Shown: positions 28,959 to 38,656 of the stretch, piece by piece
Position numbering within the stretch: position 1 is the first letter of the stretch
Layout: each line of letters starts with the position of its first letter
From: Coprococcus comes ATCC 27758
GTDB lineage: Bacteria; Bacillota; Clostridia; Lachnospirales; Lachnospiraceae
Assembly: GCF_025149785.1 (NCBI RefSeq)
Contig: NZ_CP102277.1
Span: 2,294,001 to 2,358,000 of the forward strand
Length of the DNA: 64,000 bases
Direction: 5' to 3'
Program-made: the position numbers and the translations under genes
Notes under the pieces: model-generated
The model's input: the letters and a program-made list of their open reading frames with translations, nothing else
What the model was told of the DNA's origin: nothing
The model's database searches: none

Positions 28959-29582
28959 ATGGATAAAAAAGCACTTTACAATTTATCTTATGGAGTATTT
29001 ATGCTTGCAACACGCTCTGGGAATGTAGTAAACGGATGTATTACCAACACCTGCATCCAGGTTGCGAATAATCCGGTACGGATCGCAATCTCTGTGCTGA
29101 ATAGCAACTATACCTGTGATCTGATCAAAGAGAGCGGCATTTTTACGTTAAGCCTGCTTGACAAGACCTGCTCTTTTGAAACGATCCGGCATTTCGGTTT
29201 CCAGTCCGGCAGAGATGTTGATAAATTCGCAAATATCACTGCACCTGCAGATGAAAATGCAGTTCCTTACCTCGGATGGCAGACCTGTTCTGTTCTCAGC
29301 GCAAAAGTAGTTTCCAGACAGGATCTTGGAACACATACCCTTTTTATTGCTGAAGTAACCGATGCGAAACTTTTAAGTGACAATCCGCCTCTGACTTACG
29401 CAGATTATCAGGCACATGTAAAGCCAAAACCAGAACAGAAAAAAGAGGATAAGAAGATTATCGGATGGCGCTGTAAGATCTGCAATTATGTATACGAAGG
29501 AAGCAATCTTCCGGAAGAATTTACCTGCCCGCTCTGTGGACACGGCGCAGATGATTTCGAACCGATTTATGAAAATGCATAG
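28959..29582 (+). CDS. Flavin reductase-rubredoxin fusion (Hrb-like)
   Basis: The 207-aa protein has an N-terminal FMN-binding flavin reductase-like domain (residues ~5-150, with ATRSGNVVNGCITNTCIQVA) joined to a C-terminal rubredoxin (CKICNYVYEG ... CPLCGHGADDFEP, two CxxC iron pairs). This arrangement is the high-molecular-weight rubredoxin of anaerobes. It passes electrons from NAD(P)H oxidoreductases to flavodiiron proteins for O2 or NO reduction. The start follows AGGAGGAAT. Single gene before a convergent terminator. The function is established for the family, not shown here. Confidence 0.9.
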   Translation: MDKKALYNLSYGVFMLATRSGNVVNGCITNTCIQVANNPVRIAISVLNSNYTCDLIKESGIFTLSLLDKTCSFETIRHFGFQSGRDVDKFANITAPADENAVPYLGWQTCSVLSAKVVSRQDLGTHTLFIAEVTDAKLLSDNPPLTYADYQAHVKPKPEQKKEDKKIIGWRCKICNYVYEGSNLPEEFTCPLCGHGADDFEPIYENA

Positions 29583-29602
29583 CCTGTTGGAAATAGACGT
29601 TT

Positions 29603-29650
29603 CAAAAAGAGGGAGTGTATGACTTGAGTTTAAGTCACGCACTCCCTCTT
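29603..29650. terminator. Terminator between rubredoxin fusion and alcohol dehydrogenase
   Basis: Arms AAGAGGGAGTG (29607-29617) and CACTCCCTCTT (29640-29650), with extra inner GACTT/AAGTC pairing. The T run is on the minus strand, serving the alcohol dehydrogenase gene, and the hairpin lies at a convergent junction. Confidence 0.75.
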
Positions 29651-29680
29651 CCAAATTTCCTGTTTTCCGATATTCCTTTT

Positions 29681-30859
29681 CTAAAATACCATCAGTTTAT
29701 AAATATTTTCCACATCTTTCTGATCAAGAGTTGCAAATCCTTCCACTGTACCAGTATTTACATCTCCATAACAGCAGGTATGTGCCAGCTTTTCAATATC
29801 TTCTTCTTTGGCTCCAAGCTCTGCAAAATTCTTTGGCATCCCAATCGAAATTAAAAAGTTTCGAAGTGCCTCAATTCCTTCCAGTGCCGTTCTCTTTGGA
29901 TCTGCAAAATCCATCTGACAGCCCCAGACACGGACTGCAGCCTGTGCAAAACGCATCACATTGTGTTCCAGTGTATAAGTAAATACAGCCGGCATAACAA
30001 CCGCAAGCCCTGCACCGTGCGCGCAGTCATACAATGCAGATAATTCGTGCTCGATGTTATGGCTTGTCCAGTCCTGTGTACGTCCTACTCCGCAGGAATT
30101 ATTGTGTGCCATCATACCTGCCCACATGATGTTTGCTCTTGCCTGATAATTATCCGGGTCTGCAATGACTCTCGGTCCTTCATGGATCATCGTCAGAAGA
30201 AGCCCTTCGATCATACGGTCTGTCACTTCTACTTCTTCGGTATTGGTCAGATAACGCTCATACAGATGTGCCATAATATCTGTAATTCCGCAAGCTGTCT
30301 GATATGCCGGAAGTGTCTGCGTAAGTGCCGGGTTCATGATCGTGAATTTCGGACGGAATGCTTCTCCGGTTGCCCCTCTTTTGAACATTCCTTCTTCTTT
30401 TGTAATAACAGAGTCCGGTGATCCTTCACTTCCTGCAGCTGAAATCGTAATAACTGTTCCGATCGGAAGTGCTTCCTCGACAAGCTTTCCTTCATAATAA
30501 TCCCAAAAATCTCCATCGTATACTGCACCTGCCGCAATTGCCTTTGCGGAATCAATTGTACTTCCGCCTCCGACTGCCAGTACAAAATCTACTTTTTCTT
30601 TCCGGCACAGATCGATTCCTTCATATACAAGACCACTTCTCGGATTTGGCTTTACGCCGCCTAATTCTACATAAGAAACCCCTTCTCTGTCCAGAGATTT
30701 CTTAACACGATCCAAAAGTCCGGAACGAATGACAGAACCTCCGCCATAATGGAGTAGTACACGACTGCCGCCAAAACGTTTTACATACTTTCCGGTATCA
30801 TTTTCTGTATCCTTACCAAAAGCAAAATAAGTCGGTGCATAAAATGTGAAATTTTCCAT
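29681..30859 (-). CDS. Iron-containing alcohol dehydrogenase, butanol dehydrogenase-like
   Basis: The 392-aa group III dehydrogenase of the YqhD/BdhA branch has the NAD(P) motif VLAVGGGSTIDSAK and metal ligands in GITDIMAHLYERY (Asp, His) plus HNIEHELSALYDCAHGAGLA (two His). These enzymes interconvert aldehydes and primary alcohols with NADPH, often as fermentation sinks or aldehyde detoxifiers. Single gene; the spacer to the LysR gene upstream is 174 bp with no clear boxes. Substrate not predictable. Confidence 0.92.
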   Translation of the reverse strand: MENFTFYAPTYFAFGKDTENDTGKYVKRFGGSRVLLHYGGGSVIRSGLLDRVKKSLDREGVSYVELGGVKPNPRSGLVYEGIDLCRKEKVDFVLAVGGGSTIDSAKAIAAGAVYDGDFWDYYEGKLVEEALPIGTVITISAAGSEGSPDSVITKEEGMFKRGATGEAFRPKFTIMNPALTQTLPAYQTACGITDIMAHLYERYLTNTEEVEVTDRMIEGLLLTMIHEGPRVIADPDNYQARANIMWAGMMAHNNSCGVGRTQDWTSHNIEHELSALYDCAHGAGLAVVMPAVFTYTLEHNVMRFAQAAVRVWGCQMDFADPKRTALEGIEALRNFLISIGMPKNFAELGAKEEDIEKLAHTCCYGDVNTGTVEGFATLDQKDVENIYKLMVF

Positions 30860-31033
30860 CTTTTATTTCCTTCTTTCCTCTTATGATTTTCTGCTAATTT
30901 TTAGTATAAATCCTTTTTTGAGACTTCGCAAGATGACGTAGAAAATATTATGCTCTCCCTGTTCTTCAGATAAATTTTCGTAATACATCCAAGCCAAAAT
31001 CAGTATTTTTCTTATCCATAGCCGTATTTTCTC

Positions 31034-31915
31034 TTAGTTGTCCTCCAGTGCAAACTCTGCAAATTTCTCCATCTCTTTTGTCTTGAACTTATTTTTATGA
31101 TAGAAAATCTGACGATACATCGTAATTTCTATATCTTTCACATCCAAAAGTGTGAGTTTCTTTTTCTCAATATCATCTTCTACTGCAAAACGTGGCAGGA
31201 ATGAAACGCCTCCCCCACGCATCAGCATTTTTTTGATAAATGCAGTATCACTGATCTCCAGCATCGGAGAAAGCTCTTTTCTTCTTAACGCCAGCTGACC
31301 ATCAAGTGCCTGCCTGTAATTGGCATTGCGCTCTGTAAGATAAAAAGACTCTTTCAGCAGATCATCAAGCAATAAATTTCTTTCTTTTGCCAGCCGGTGA
31401 CTGACTGATGTCACAAACATAACCGGTTCTGCCTTCTCCATCACCTTGATCCAGTTGCTGTCCCATCTTGGTGTATCCAGAATATAGATCAGATCCAGTT
31501 CATTATGTTCCATCATCTGGATCAGCTTTTCCGGAGAATCTACCGTAATCCGGATAGAAACCCTGGGATACTGTTCCCTGAATTTCCTTATGATCTTTGG
31601 AAATTTCACCGTACACAGAGACTCGATCGTCCCAATGTGAAGTGGATTTTTCAATTCATCCGTATCATTCATGGATGCTTTCGCCTGATGAACATCATAA
31701 AGGATCCGGTTGGCATGCTCCAGAAATTCTTCCCCCTGCGGGGTAAGCACCACTTTCTTTCCTGTCCTGTCGAACAGCCTTTTCCCAAGTTCGTTTTCCA
31801 GCTGGCGGATCTGAACCGTCACTGCCGACTGCGAATACCCCAGCATCTCTGCCGTTCTGGAAAAGCTCTGCATCTGCGCGATCTGTGTAAAAGTCTGTAA
31901 TTGACGTAATTCCAT
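31034..31915 (-). CDS. LysR-family regulator, probably of serine dehydratase
   Basis: The 293-aa protein starts MELRQLQTFTQIAQMQSFSRTAEMLGYSQ, here noted in two parts: helix-turn-helix at residues ~15-40 and the linker helix LENELGKRLFDRT. Its effector domain (residues ~90-290) is of the periplasmic-binding type. It is divergent from sdaAB-sdaAA, and a TTCATA-N5-TATGAA box lies between them next to the sdaAB -35. I infer that it activates serine breakdown. The coinducer cannot be read from sequence. Confidence 0.88.
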   Translation of the reverse strand: MELRQLQTFTQIAQMQSFSRTAEMLGYSQSAVTVQIRQLENELGKRLFDRTGKKVVLTPQGEEFLEHANRILYDVHQAKASMNDTDELKNPLHIGTIESLCTVKFPKIIRKFREQYPRVSIRITVDSPEKLIQMMEHNELDLIYILDTPRWDSNWIKVMEKAEPVMFVTSVSHRLAKERNLLLDDLLKESFYLTERNANYRQALDGQLALRRKELSPMLEISDTAFIKKMLMRGGGVSFLPRFAVEDDIEKKKLTLLDVKDIEITMYRQIFYHKNKFKTKEMEKFAEFALEDN

Positions 31916-31948
31916 CTTCTGACTCCATTATGAAAAATTTTCAACGTC

Positions 31949-31995
31949 TTCATAAAATCTATGAATTTGTTTCACTCATAAGTTGATGGTACAAT
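31949..31995 (+). promoter_or_regulatory. LysR box and promoter of sdaAB-sdaAA
   Basis: The inverted repeat TTCATA-AAATC-TATGAA (31949-31965, of T-N11-A type) lies directly upstream of -35 TTGTTT (31967-31972). A 17-bp spacer and -10 TACAAT (31990-31995) follow. This is the normal geometry for LysR activation. Confidence 0.65.
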
Positions 31996-32058
31996 ATAAC
32001 TAATAAGACGTCAATCCTTTTTACTTACGTAAAACAATTATTTTACAGGAGGTTTACT

Positions 32059-32727
32059 ATGTCCTTTATCAGTGTTTTTGATGTCATGGGACCGAATATG
32101 ATCGGACCATCAAGCTCCCATACTGCAGGAGCCGCCAGAATTGCTCTGCTTGCAAGAAAGCTTCTCACCGGTTCTCTTAAAAAAGTAGAATTTACCCTTT
32201 ATGGATCTTTTGCCAAAACCTATCATGGTCATGGTACGGACCGTGCTCTTCTCGGCGGTATTATGGGATTTGCCACCGATGACGTGCGCATCCGCGATTC
32301 CTTCCAGATCGCGACAGACAACGGAATCGAATATTCTTTCATTCCGAACAACGTAGAAACCGACGTACACCCGAATACCGTTGATATCCTGATGGTAAAT
32401 GAAGAAGGGCAGGAGATGACGATCCGCGGAGAATCTCTCGGTGGCGGAAAAGCCCGCCTGTGCCGGATCAATGGTGTGGAGGTTGATTTTACCGGAGAAT
32501 ACAGCTCGATCGTCGTCGTCCAGAAAGATGCACCGGGCGTTGTTGCTTACATTACCAAATGCCTCAGTGAACTTGGAATCAATATCGCATTCATGCGTCT
32601 GTTCCGCGAATCCAAAGGAAATACCGCTTATACCATCGTAGAATCCGATGATCTGGTACCGGAAGATATCGCAGATACAATCAGAAGAAACAAAAATGTA
32701 TACAACGTTATGGTTGTTCAGATGTAA
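32059..32727 (+). CDS. sdaAB: L-serine dehydratase, beta subunit
   Basis: The 222-aa subunit of the iron-sulfur L-serine ammonia-lyase makes pyruvate and ammonia. The N-terminal domain has MGPNMIGPSSSHTAGAARIA (conserved serine/histidine segment) and YGSFAKTYHGHGTDRALLGG. The C-terminus (residues ~148-222) is an ACT-like domain that may bind serine. The start follows CAGGAGG. It is co-transcribed with the alpha subunit 20 bp downstream. Confidence 0.96.
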   Translation: MSFISVFDVMGPNMIGPSSSHTAGAARIALLARKLLTGSLKKVEFTLYGSFAKTYHGHGTDRALLGGIMGFATDDVRIRDSFQIATDNGIEYSFIPNNVETDVHPNTVDILMVNEEGQEMTIRGESLGGGKARLCRINGVEVDFTGEYSSIVVVQKDAPGVVAYITKCLSELGINIAFMRLFRESKGNTAYTIVESDDLVPEDIADTIRRNKNVYNVMVVQM

Positions 32728-32747
32728 TTGGAAGGAGAATACAGATT

Positions 32748-33617
32748 ATGGATTTTAGAAATGCAAAAGAATTATTAAAAGTCTGTCAGGAACAAGGCCT
32801 TTCAATTTCTGCTGTGATGCTTCAGAGAGAGCTCACAGAGGGAGAACAGGATCCGGAAGAGACAGACCGCAAAATGGATCGTGTTCTTGAGATCATGAAA
32901 TCAGCCGCTTCTACTCCGATCCATACCCCGGTCAAATCCATGGGTGGACTGATCGGTGGCGAAGCAAAAAAGATCTCAGATCACAAAGATACCGGAAAAG
33001 GTCTTTGCGGAGATCTTCTGGAAAGAGCTGTCATTTACGCGATGGCAACTCTGGAAACCAATGCTTCCATGGGTGTGATCGTAGCTTCCCCGACTGCCGG
33101 ATCTGCCGGTATCGTTCCGGGACTTCTGCTTGCCCTCCAGGAAACCTATGATCTTTCCGATGAACAGATCAAGCAGGGACTTTATAATGCCAGCGCGATC
33201 GGTTATCTTGCTATGCGCAATGCAACTGTCGCCGGAGCAGTCGGTGGATGTCAGGCAGAAGTCGGAATCGCATCTGCAATGGCGGCATCTGCAACCGTTG
33301 AACTGATGGGCGGATCCCCGGAACAATCCCTTGCCGCAGCATCCACTGTTCTTATGAATATGCTCGGTCTGGTCTGCGATCCGGTCGGCGGGCTGGTCGA
33401 ATATCCTTGCCAGAACCGTAATGCTGCCGGTGTGGCAAATGCAACGATCGCTGCAGAAATCGCCCTTTCCGGAGTACGACAGCTGATTCCATTCGATGAA
33501 ATGCTGGAAGCGGTGTACACTGTAGGAAAGCGTCTTCCGGCAGAGCTTCGGGAGACAGCTCTCGGCGGATGCGCAACGACACCGTCTGCATGCGCAGCCT
33601 GCCATATGTGTGATTAA
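32748..33617 (+). CDS. sdaAA: L-serine dehydratase, alpha subunit
   Basis: The 289-aa catalytic subunit carries the oxygen-sensitive [4Fe-4S] cluster. Conserved blocks are MGVIVASPTAGSAGIVPG, VGGCQAEVG (first Cys), LVCDPVGGLVEYPCQNRNA (further Cys) and the C-terminal GGCATTPSACAACHMC. The length is normal for two-subunit enzymes. It ends before a strong bidirectional terminator shared with the convergent ABC gene. Confidence 0.96.
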   Translation: MDFRNAKELLKVCQEQGLSISAVMLQRELTEGEQDPEETDRKMDRVLEIMKSAASTPIHTPVKSMGGLIGGEAKKISDHKDTGKGLCGDLLERAVIYAMATLETNASMGVIVASPTAGSAGIVPGLLLALQETYDLSDEQIKQGLYNASAIGYLAMRNATVAGAVGGCQAEVGIASAMAASATVELMGGSPEQSLAAASTVLMNMLGLVCDPVGGLVEYPCQNRNAAGVANATIAAEIALSGVRQLIPFDEMLEAVYTVGKRLPAELRETALGGCATTPSACAACHMCD

Positions 33618-33674
33618 GCTGTGTAATGTTTTGCAAATATAGACCAGCACACACTGCTTACAATTTTACGATAT

Positions 33675-33729
33675 AAAAAGCTTCTTTTTCAGAAACGGCC
33701 CTCCTGTTTTTCTGAAAAGAAGCTTTTTT
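33675..33729. terminator. Bidirectional terminator after sdaAA
   Basis: A long A/T-ended hairpin with AAAAAGCTTC and GAAGCTTTTTT arms closes over a GC-containing loop, between sdaAA (+) and the ABC exporter (-). Confidence 0.85.
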
Positions 33730-33759
33730 GTTTACTTATTTTGATTTTCTCACTTACTA

Positions 33760-35487
33760 TTATGACATCTCATAATAATGTGCATAAATTCCACCCTGCT
33801 CAAGCAATTCATCATGATTTCCCCGTTCAGCGATTCCATTATTTGCAACCACAAGAATCTCATCCGCATTGCGGATCGTAGAAAGCCGGTGTGCGATCGT
33901 GATCGTGGTCCGGTTCTTCGCAAGCTCTTCCAGGCTCTGCTGGATCCAGCGCTCACTCTCATTGTCAAGCGCACTGGTCGCCTCGTCCAAAATCAATATC
34001 GGCGGGTTCTTAAGAAATACTCTTGCAATCGAAATTCTCTGCTTCTGTCCACCCGACAGACGGGTTCCTCGTTCTCCTACAAAGCTGTCATATCCATCCG
34101 GCAGGGACATGATAAATTCATGGATATTTGCCTTCTTCGCCGCATCGATAATTTCTTCCATCGATGCCCCCGGTTTTCCATAAGCAATATTTTCCCTGAT
34201 CGATCCACAGAACAGATAGACATCCTGCTGTACCAGTCCGATCTGGCTTCTCAGACTTTCCAGTGTCAGCTTTCTTACATCCTGCCCGTCGATCGTGATC
34301 ACACCTCCGGTCACATCATAAAATCTTGGAAGCAGGGAACAGATCGTCGTCTTTCCACTTCCCGACGGTCCCACAAGGGCAATGGATCTGCCAGCCGGGA
34401 TCTTAAAAGATACCCGATCCAGTACCGGCGTATCATCATCGCTGTAATGGAAAGAAACATTTTTATATTCCACTTCACCCTTTACATTTTCAAGTGGCTC
34501 CGCATCCGGTGCATTTACAATCTCCGGCTCCGTCTCCACAACATCCAGAAAGCGCCGGAAACCGGAAAGACCTTTCTGCATCATCTCGGTAAGTTCCACA
34601 AGAATCTGGATCGGGCTGATAAAAATTCCGATGTAAAGCGCATACATGGCAAGATCGGCAGCTTCCATTTTCCCATGTGCAATCAGCCATCCGCCGAACA
34701 CTAATGTGATCAGATACATCATTCCCTGGAAGAAAAGATTGCCACTCATAAAGCTTCCCATACAATGATAGTTTGCATCCTTGGATACCAGAAATCCTTC
34801 ATTGCTTTTCTCGAATTTCTCCCGTTCAATCTTTTCATTTGCAAAAGACTGCACCACACGGATTCCCGCAAGTGTATCCTGCAGACTGGAATTGACATCC
34901 CCGATCTTTCTCCGGTTGTCCATAAAAGTCTCCTGCATCTGACGGTTCTGCTTATAAGAAAAGATCAGCATAAATACAACCATCACAAGCAGCGGAATCG
35001 CCAGTCTCCAGTTAATAAGAAACAAAAATGTAAACGAACCAACGATTTTAATTACGGATATAAATAAATTCTCCGGTCCATGGTGCGCAAACTCGGAAAT
35101 ATCAAACAGATCCGACACCAGCTTGCTCATCATCTGTCCGGAATTATTCTGGTCATAATAAGAAAAAGAAAGTCTCTCATAATGATCAAATAACTTCTGG
35201 CGCATATCCCGTTCCATATGTGCCCCCATCATATGGCCCTGATAACTGACATAATATTTACAAAATGTCTGTATGATATACATCACAAGCAAAGCCAGTC
35301 CGATCGGCAGAAGTGCTCCAAGGATCTGTGACGGATCCTCTGTAAATAAAGTCTTTGTCAGTGATCTTAAAATCTGTGGAAATGCAAGATCCACCAGACT
35401 GATGATCGCCGCACAGATCAGATCCAGAAAGAATACTGTCCTGTACGGCGCATAATATTTTACAAATTTTTTCAGTGTATGCATCAC
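33760..35487 (-). CDS. ABC exporter, fused permease-ATPase
   Basis: The 575-aa complete half-transporter has six membrane helices (residues ~15-300), then an ATPase with Walker [10 protein letters not shown], signature [14 protein letters not shown] and Walker [13 protein letters not shown] with the catalytic Glu intact, as for homodimeric exporters. Length and motifs match MsbA/LmrA-type proteins. It stands alone and is convergent with sdaAA. Substrate unknown. Confidence 0.92.
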   Translation of the reverse strand: MMHTLKKFVKYYAPYRTVFFLDLICAAIISLVDLAFPQILRSLTKTLFTEDPSQILGALLPIGLALLVMYIIQTFCKYYVSYQGHMMGAHMERDMRQKLFDHYERLSFSYYDQNNSGQMMSKLVSDLFDISEFAHHGPENLFISVIKIVGSFTFLFLINWRLAIPLLVMVVFMLIFSYKQNRQMQETFMDNRRKIGDVNSSLQDTLAGIRVVQSFANEKIEREKFEKSNEGFLVSKDANYHCMGSFMSGNLFFQGMMYLITLVFGGWLIAHGKMEAADLAMYALYIGIFISPIQILVELTEMMQKGLSGFRRFLDVVETEPEIVNAPDAEPLENVKGEVEYKNVSFHYSDDDTPVLDRVSFKIPAGRSIALVGPSGSGKTTICSLLPRFYDVTGGVITIDGQDVRKLTLESLRSQIGLVQQDVYLFCGSIRENIAYGKPGASMEEIIDAAKKANIHEFIMSLPDGYDSFVGERGTRLSGGQKQRISIARVFLKNPPILILDEATSALDNESERWIQQSLEELAKNRTTITIAHRLSTIRNADEILVVANNGIAERGNHDELLEQGGIYAHYYEMS

Positions 35488-35710
35488 TTTCTTTTGTGCA
35501 ATGTCCGGATTCCCCGTTTTATCACACTTTACCTCCTTGTCCCCAAAATCATATATTATTATATCGGGAATCTTTCGTTATTTCCACCTTATTCTCAAAT
35601 TACTTTGGGAATTTTCCTTCCTTCATCTTTTTATTCTGCTGTTTTTATGCTATGATAGGACAGATTGTTATGAGAGTAACTTATTTATTTCACTTGAAAG
35701 GGGTATTTCT

Positions 35711-36739
35711 ATGAATTTTATAACAAAAAGCTGGAAAGGCATCTTACTTTGTCTGGTCATCGCCGTTCCATGCTGGTTCCTCGGACAGACATTTCCAATC
35801 ATCGGCGGACCGGTATTCGGTATCCTTGCCGGAATGATCATTACTTTATTATTAAAAGACAAATCCATGTTTCAGAACGGTATTACTTTTGTGTCAAAGA
35901 AGGTTCTTCAGTACGCTGTAATCCTTCTCGGTTTCGGACTGAATCTCTCCGTGATTCTGGAAACCGGAAAACAGTCACTGCCAATTATCGTAACGACGAT
36001 TTCAACGTCCCTGATCATTGCATATCTGTTACATAAAGTTATGCACGTACCGGGAAATATTTCCACACTGGTCGGTGTCGGATCTTCCATCTGCGGAGGC
36101 TCTGCAATTGCCGCAACAGCACCGGTCATTGATGCGGATGATGAAGAAGTTGCACAGGCAATCTCTGTTATCTTCTTTTTCAACATGCTCGCCGCACTGT
36201 TCTTCCCATCACTTGGTGCACTGCTTGGATTTTCAACCAAAAGCGGGGAAGCCTTCGGTATCTTTGCCGGAACTGCGATCAACGATACCTCTTCCGTAAC
36301 TGCAGCAGCTTCCACCTGGGATTCGCTCTACGCTCTCGGTTCTGCCACACTGGATAAGGCAGTTACGGTCAAACTTACCAGAACGCTCGCGATCATCCCG
36401 ATCACACTGGTTCTCGCATTTATCCGGACACGCAGCTCCAAAGCCGAAGGAAAGAAAGTGGAATTTAAAAAGATTTTCCCGATGTTCATCCTCTACTTTG
36501 TTCTCGCTTCCGTAATCACAACGATCGCAACCTCAGCCGGCGTATCCGCAGATGTATTTACTCCGCTGAAGACACTCAGCAAGTTCTTCATCGTCCTCGC
36601 CATGAGTGCAGTCGGTCTGAATACGAATATCATCAAACTGATCAAAACCGGCGGCAAACCACTCGCTCTTGGTTTCTGCTGTTGGATCGGTATCACGATC
36701 GCCAGTCTTTCCATGCAGCATGTGCTTGGAATCTGGTAA
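35711..36739 (+). CDS. YeiH-family putative sulfate exporter
   Basis: The 342-aa membrane protein has about ten helices. It belongs to the YeiH/PSE family, recognised by [15 protein letters not shown], the [19 protein letters not shown] segment and [16 protein letters not shown]. Frames upstream to 35501 are ignored because ATG 35711 follows AAAGGGG and begins the family sequence. The family is annotated as sulfate export by homology only; experimental support is thin. Single gene with its own terminator. Confidence 0.88.
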   Translation: MNFITKSWKGILLCLVIAVPCWFLGQTFPIIGGPVFGILAGMIITLLLKDKSMFQNGITFVSKKVLQYAVILLGFGLNLSVILETGKQSLPIIVTTISTSLIIAYLLHKVMHVPGNISTLVGVGSSICGGSAIAATAPVIDADDEEVAQAISVIFFFNMLAALFFPSLGALLGFSTKSGEAFGIFAGTAINDTSSVTAAASTWDSLYALGSATLDKAVTVKLTRTLAIIPITLVLAFIRTRSSKAEGKKVEFKKIFPMFILYFVLASVITTIATSAGVSADVFTPLKTLSKFFIVLAMSAVGLNTNIIKLIKTGGKPLALGFCCWIGITIASLSMQHVLGIW

Positions 36740-36761
36740 ATGAAAATCTTTCTCATACTTC

Positions 36762-36790
36762 AAAAGCCTTGCATAAAGCAGGGCTTTTTC
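36762..36790 (+). terminator. Terminator of YeiH-family gene
   Basis: AAAAGCCTTGC/GCAGGGCTTTT stem with one G-U, 5-nt loop and T tail, 22 bp after the stop. Confidence 0.75.
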
Positions 36791-37086
36791 TATAATACAG
36801 CTTGCCGATGCCAGCAAACTGTTCCTCTTATTATCCTTATGTCCAGAAAAGGGAATGTCCATGCCATAACACTAAACATTCCCTTTCCCATGGTTGATTT
36901 TTCATTATCTGTAATTCTCCGATTCCCACATTCGAAAACTCTCTCAGATTTTATTTTTCGATTCACCACTACTACACAACTTTTCTGATGGATATTTCTC
37001 CCTTTTTCCACATCTCGAAATACAGATCAAATCCTAATTTCATTATACTATCCAGACTTTCTCAAATTTCCATTTATATAGATGGC
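36791..37086. other. Gene-free stretch with one hairpin
   Basis: No credible gene. An 11-bp inverted repeat AAAGGGAATGT / ACATTCCCTTT (36848-36858 and 36876-36886) is the only clear structure; a T-rich flank on the minus strand makes it terminator-like. Confidence 0.45.
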
Positions 37087-37128
37087 AAAAAGGGCAGCAT
37101 ACAGGATTTTGCTCCTGTATGCTGCCCT
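37087..37128 (-). terminator. Terminator of hsp20 pair
   Basis: Perfect 15-bp stem (AGGGCAGCATACAGG) with an 8-nt loop, then TTTTT on the minus strand, 40 bp after the second hsp20 gene. Confidence 0.85.
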
Positions 37129-37167
37129 CATCATATGGTGTATTTGAAAGTTTTTAACGTGTTGTCA

Positions 37168-37629
37168 TTATCCTTCGATACTGATATATTTCTTCTCTTC
37201 TACTGCCGGTTTTACTTCTTTCTTCGGGACAAAGAGTTTCAGGATACCATGCTTAAACTCAGCCTTGATATCTTCTTCCGTGATATCTTCACCTACATAA
37301 TAACTTCTCTGGCAGGCTCCTGCGTAACGTTCACGACGGATGTACTTACCAGTTTCTTTCTCCTGCTCATCCTGATCCAGTCCTTTGGCAGCGCTGACTG
37401 TCAGATATCCGTCATTCAGTTCTGCTGTAACTTCATCTTTCTTGAATCCCGGAAGATCAATCTCCAGTTCGTATCCATCTTTTTTCTCTTTGATATCTGT
37501 CTTCATCAGATTGCCTGCATGATGTCCATACAGTTTTCTTTGGATCTTACGATCTGCTTTATCATCATAAAATGGAAAATCAAAGAAATCATCAAATAAG
37601 TTATCATTAAAAATACTAGGCATTAACAT
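37168..37629 (-). CDS. Hsp20/alpha-crystallin small heat-shock protein, second copy
   Basis: The 153-aa holdase chaperone begins MLMPSIFNDNLFDDFFDFPF. Its alpha-crystallin domain spans residues ~45-135 (YELEIDLPGFKKDEVTAELN, split here from DGYLTVSA) and a C-terminal extension ends KKYISIEG. It binds unfolding proteins without ATP. It shares its ends and much of its core with the upstream copy at 37735-38160, so they arose by tandem duplication. A GGCTGCC/GGCAGCC hairpin lies in the spacer (37683-37702). Confidence 0.93.
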   Translation of the reverse strand: MLMPSIFNDNLFDDFFDFPFYDDKADRKIQRKLYGHHAGNLMKTDIKEKKDGYELEIDLPGFKKDEVTAELNDGYLTVSAAKGLDQDEQEKETGKYIRRERYAGACQRSYYVGEDITEEDIKAEFKHGILKLFVPKKEVKPAVEEKKYISIEG

Positions 37630-37734
37630 AAGTCGTTCCTCCTTATAAATCTATCTGAATTTAGCTAACTTTCTTTTTAAGCGGCTGCCTCATCTGGCAG
37701 CCTTGTAACCGGACGCTTACAATCCGCATTCTGA

Positions 37735-38160
37735 TTATCCCTCAATGGAAATGTATTTCTTCTGTTCTACAGCAGGTTTTGCTGCTTCTTTCGGTACGAA
37801 CAGTTTCAATGTACCGTCTTCAAATTTGGCTTTGATGTCTTCCTGTTTGACACCGTCGCCTACATAAAAGCTTCTGCTGCAGGATCCACTGTAACGTTCA
37901 CGGCGGATGTACTTGCCATCTTCAGCTTTTTCATCTTTCTTCGTGTTCGTCTCAGCACTGACTGTCAGATAACCATCTTTCAGTTCTGCTTTTACATCTT
38001 CTTTTTTAACTCCAGGCATGTTCATCGTTACTTCATAGCCTTTATCGGTATCTTTTACATCCGTTGTCATAAGTCCGGATTCACTGTAATCATATCCTCC
38101 AAATGGTTCTCCAAAGAAATCATCCAATAAGTTCTCTCCAAAAATACTAGGCATTAACAT
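37735..38160 (-). CDS. Hsp20/alpha-crystallin small heat-shock protein, first copy
   Basis: The 141-aa chaperone has the same MLMPSIF start and KKYISIEG end as its neighbour. The alpha-crystallin domain is at residues ~30-125 (YEVTMNMPGVKKEDVKAELK), with a short acidic N-terminal region in place of the longer one in the second copy. It lies 141 bp downstream of a sigma-A promoter whose -35 is embedded in a CIRCE operator, so HrcA control is expected. Transcription probably continues into the second copy. Confidence 0.94.
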   Translation of the reverse strand: MLMPSIFGENLLDDFFGEPFGGYDYSESGLMTTDVKDTDKGYEVTMNMPGVKKEDVKAELKDGYLTVSAETNTKKDEKAEDGKYIRRERYSGSCSRSFYVGDGVKQEDIKAKFEDGTLKLFVPKEAAKPAVEQKKYISIEG

Positions 38161-38300
38161 AAGTCATATCTCCTTTCAAAAGACATTTATTAATTTATTT
38201 AGCACATTCGGATTTACTCTGAAGTGTTGTTGTCATCTCAAACACCGGTCGGTGGAATCTTTATCATCTCTTTTTGTTCCCCTTCCTTTGTTCTAGCTGT

Positions 38301-38329
38301 AATATAACACTTATTATTAGCACTGTCAA
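38301..38329 (-). promoter_or_regulatory. Promoter of hsp20 operon
   Basis: Minus-strand TTGACA (38324-38329), 17-bp spacer, TATATT (38301-38306). The -35 lies inside the CIRCE element. Confidence 0.85.
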
Positions 38330-38343
38330 TAGGTGAGTGCTAA
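38317..38343. promoter_or_regulatory. CIRCE operator (HrcA site)
   Basis: Arms TTAGCACTG and GAGTGCTAA separated by 9 bp match the CIRCE consensus TTAGCACTC-N9-GAGTGCTAA with one mismatch. It covers the -35 of the hsp20 promoter. Confidence 0.92.
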
Positions 38344-38383
38344 TTCTTTTGTGAAAATTTTGTGAACGCTACGAGCCATGCAA

Positions 38384-38545
38384 AATGGTGAAAATAAACG
38401 CCCTGCAAGTTTACTTGCAAAGGCGTCCATTTTTGCTATTTTATAGGGCGACAGCCCGGCAGCGAGGGAATTCTTTCCCGAGCTGTGCATGGCGTATCTC
38501 TCAGCTTCACAGGGATTTTTCACTTGCTTTCGCACGGAGGTTTCT
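38384..38545. other. Structured, more GC-rich intergenic element
   Basis: The stretch stands out from AT-rich flanks and holds several hairpins: TGCAAGT/ACTTGCA (38402-38420), GGGC/GCCC near 38446-38458, and CAGC...GCTG closing GGGAA/TTCCC near 38460-38485. No coding frame is convincing on either strand. It may be a dispersed intergenic repeat or an unrecognised RNA. Confidence 0.35.
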
Positions 38546-38656
38546 TGATTTGACCACATTTTACGACAAATCTGCGGATGATCCGTTTACAGTAATTACT
38601 TTTTCTGTATCCATGCTGCATTATCTCTCTTCTGTATTTTTTATATAAATAGTGCT

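Noticed and set aside
35501-35710. N-terminal extension of the YeiH-family protein
   Set aside because: The extension is hydrophobic low-complexity sequence from the divergent promoter region; ATG 35711 has the ribosome site and family start.
36988-37599. 203-aa plus-strand frame over the second hsp20 gene
   Set aside because: It is the antisense shadow of hsp20 and a terminator; composition is not protein-like.
38385-38648. 87-aa plus-strand frame upstream of hsp20
   Set aside because: No ribosome site, odd composition, and it crosses the structured GC-rich element; more likely a chance frame.
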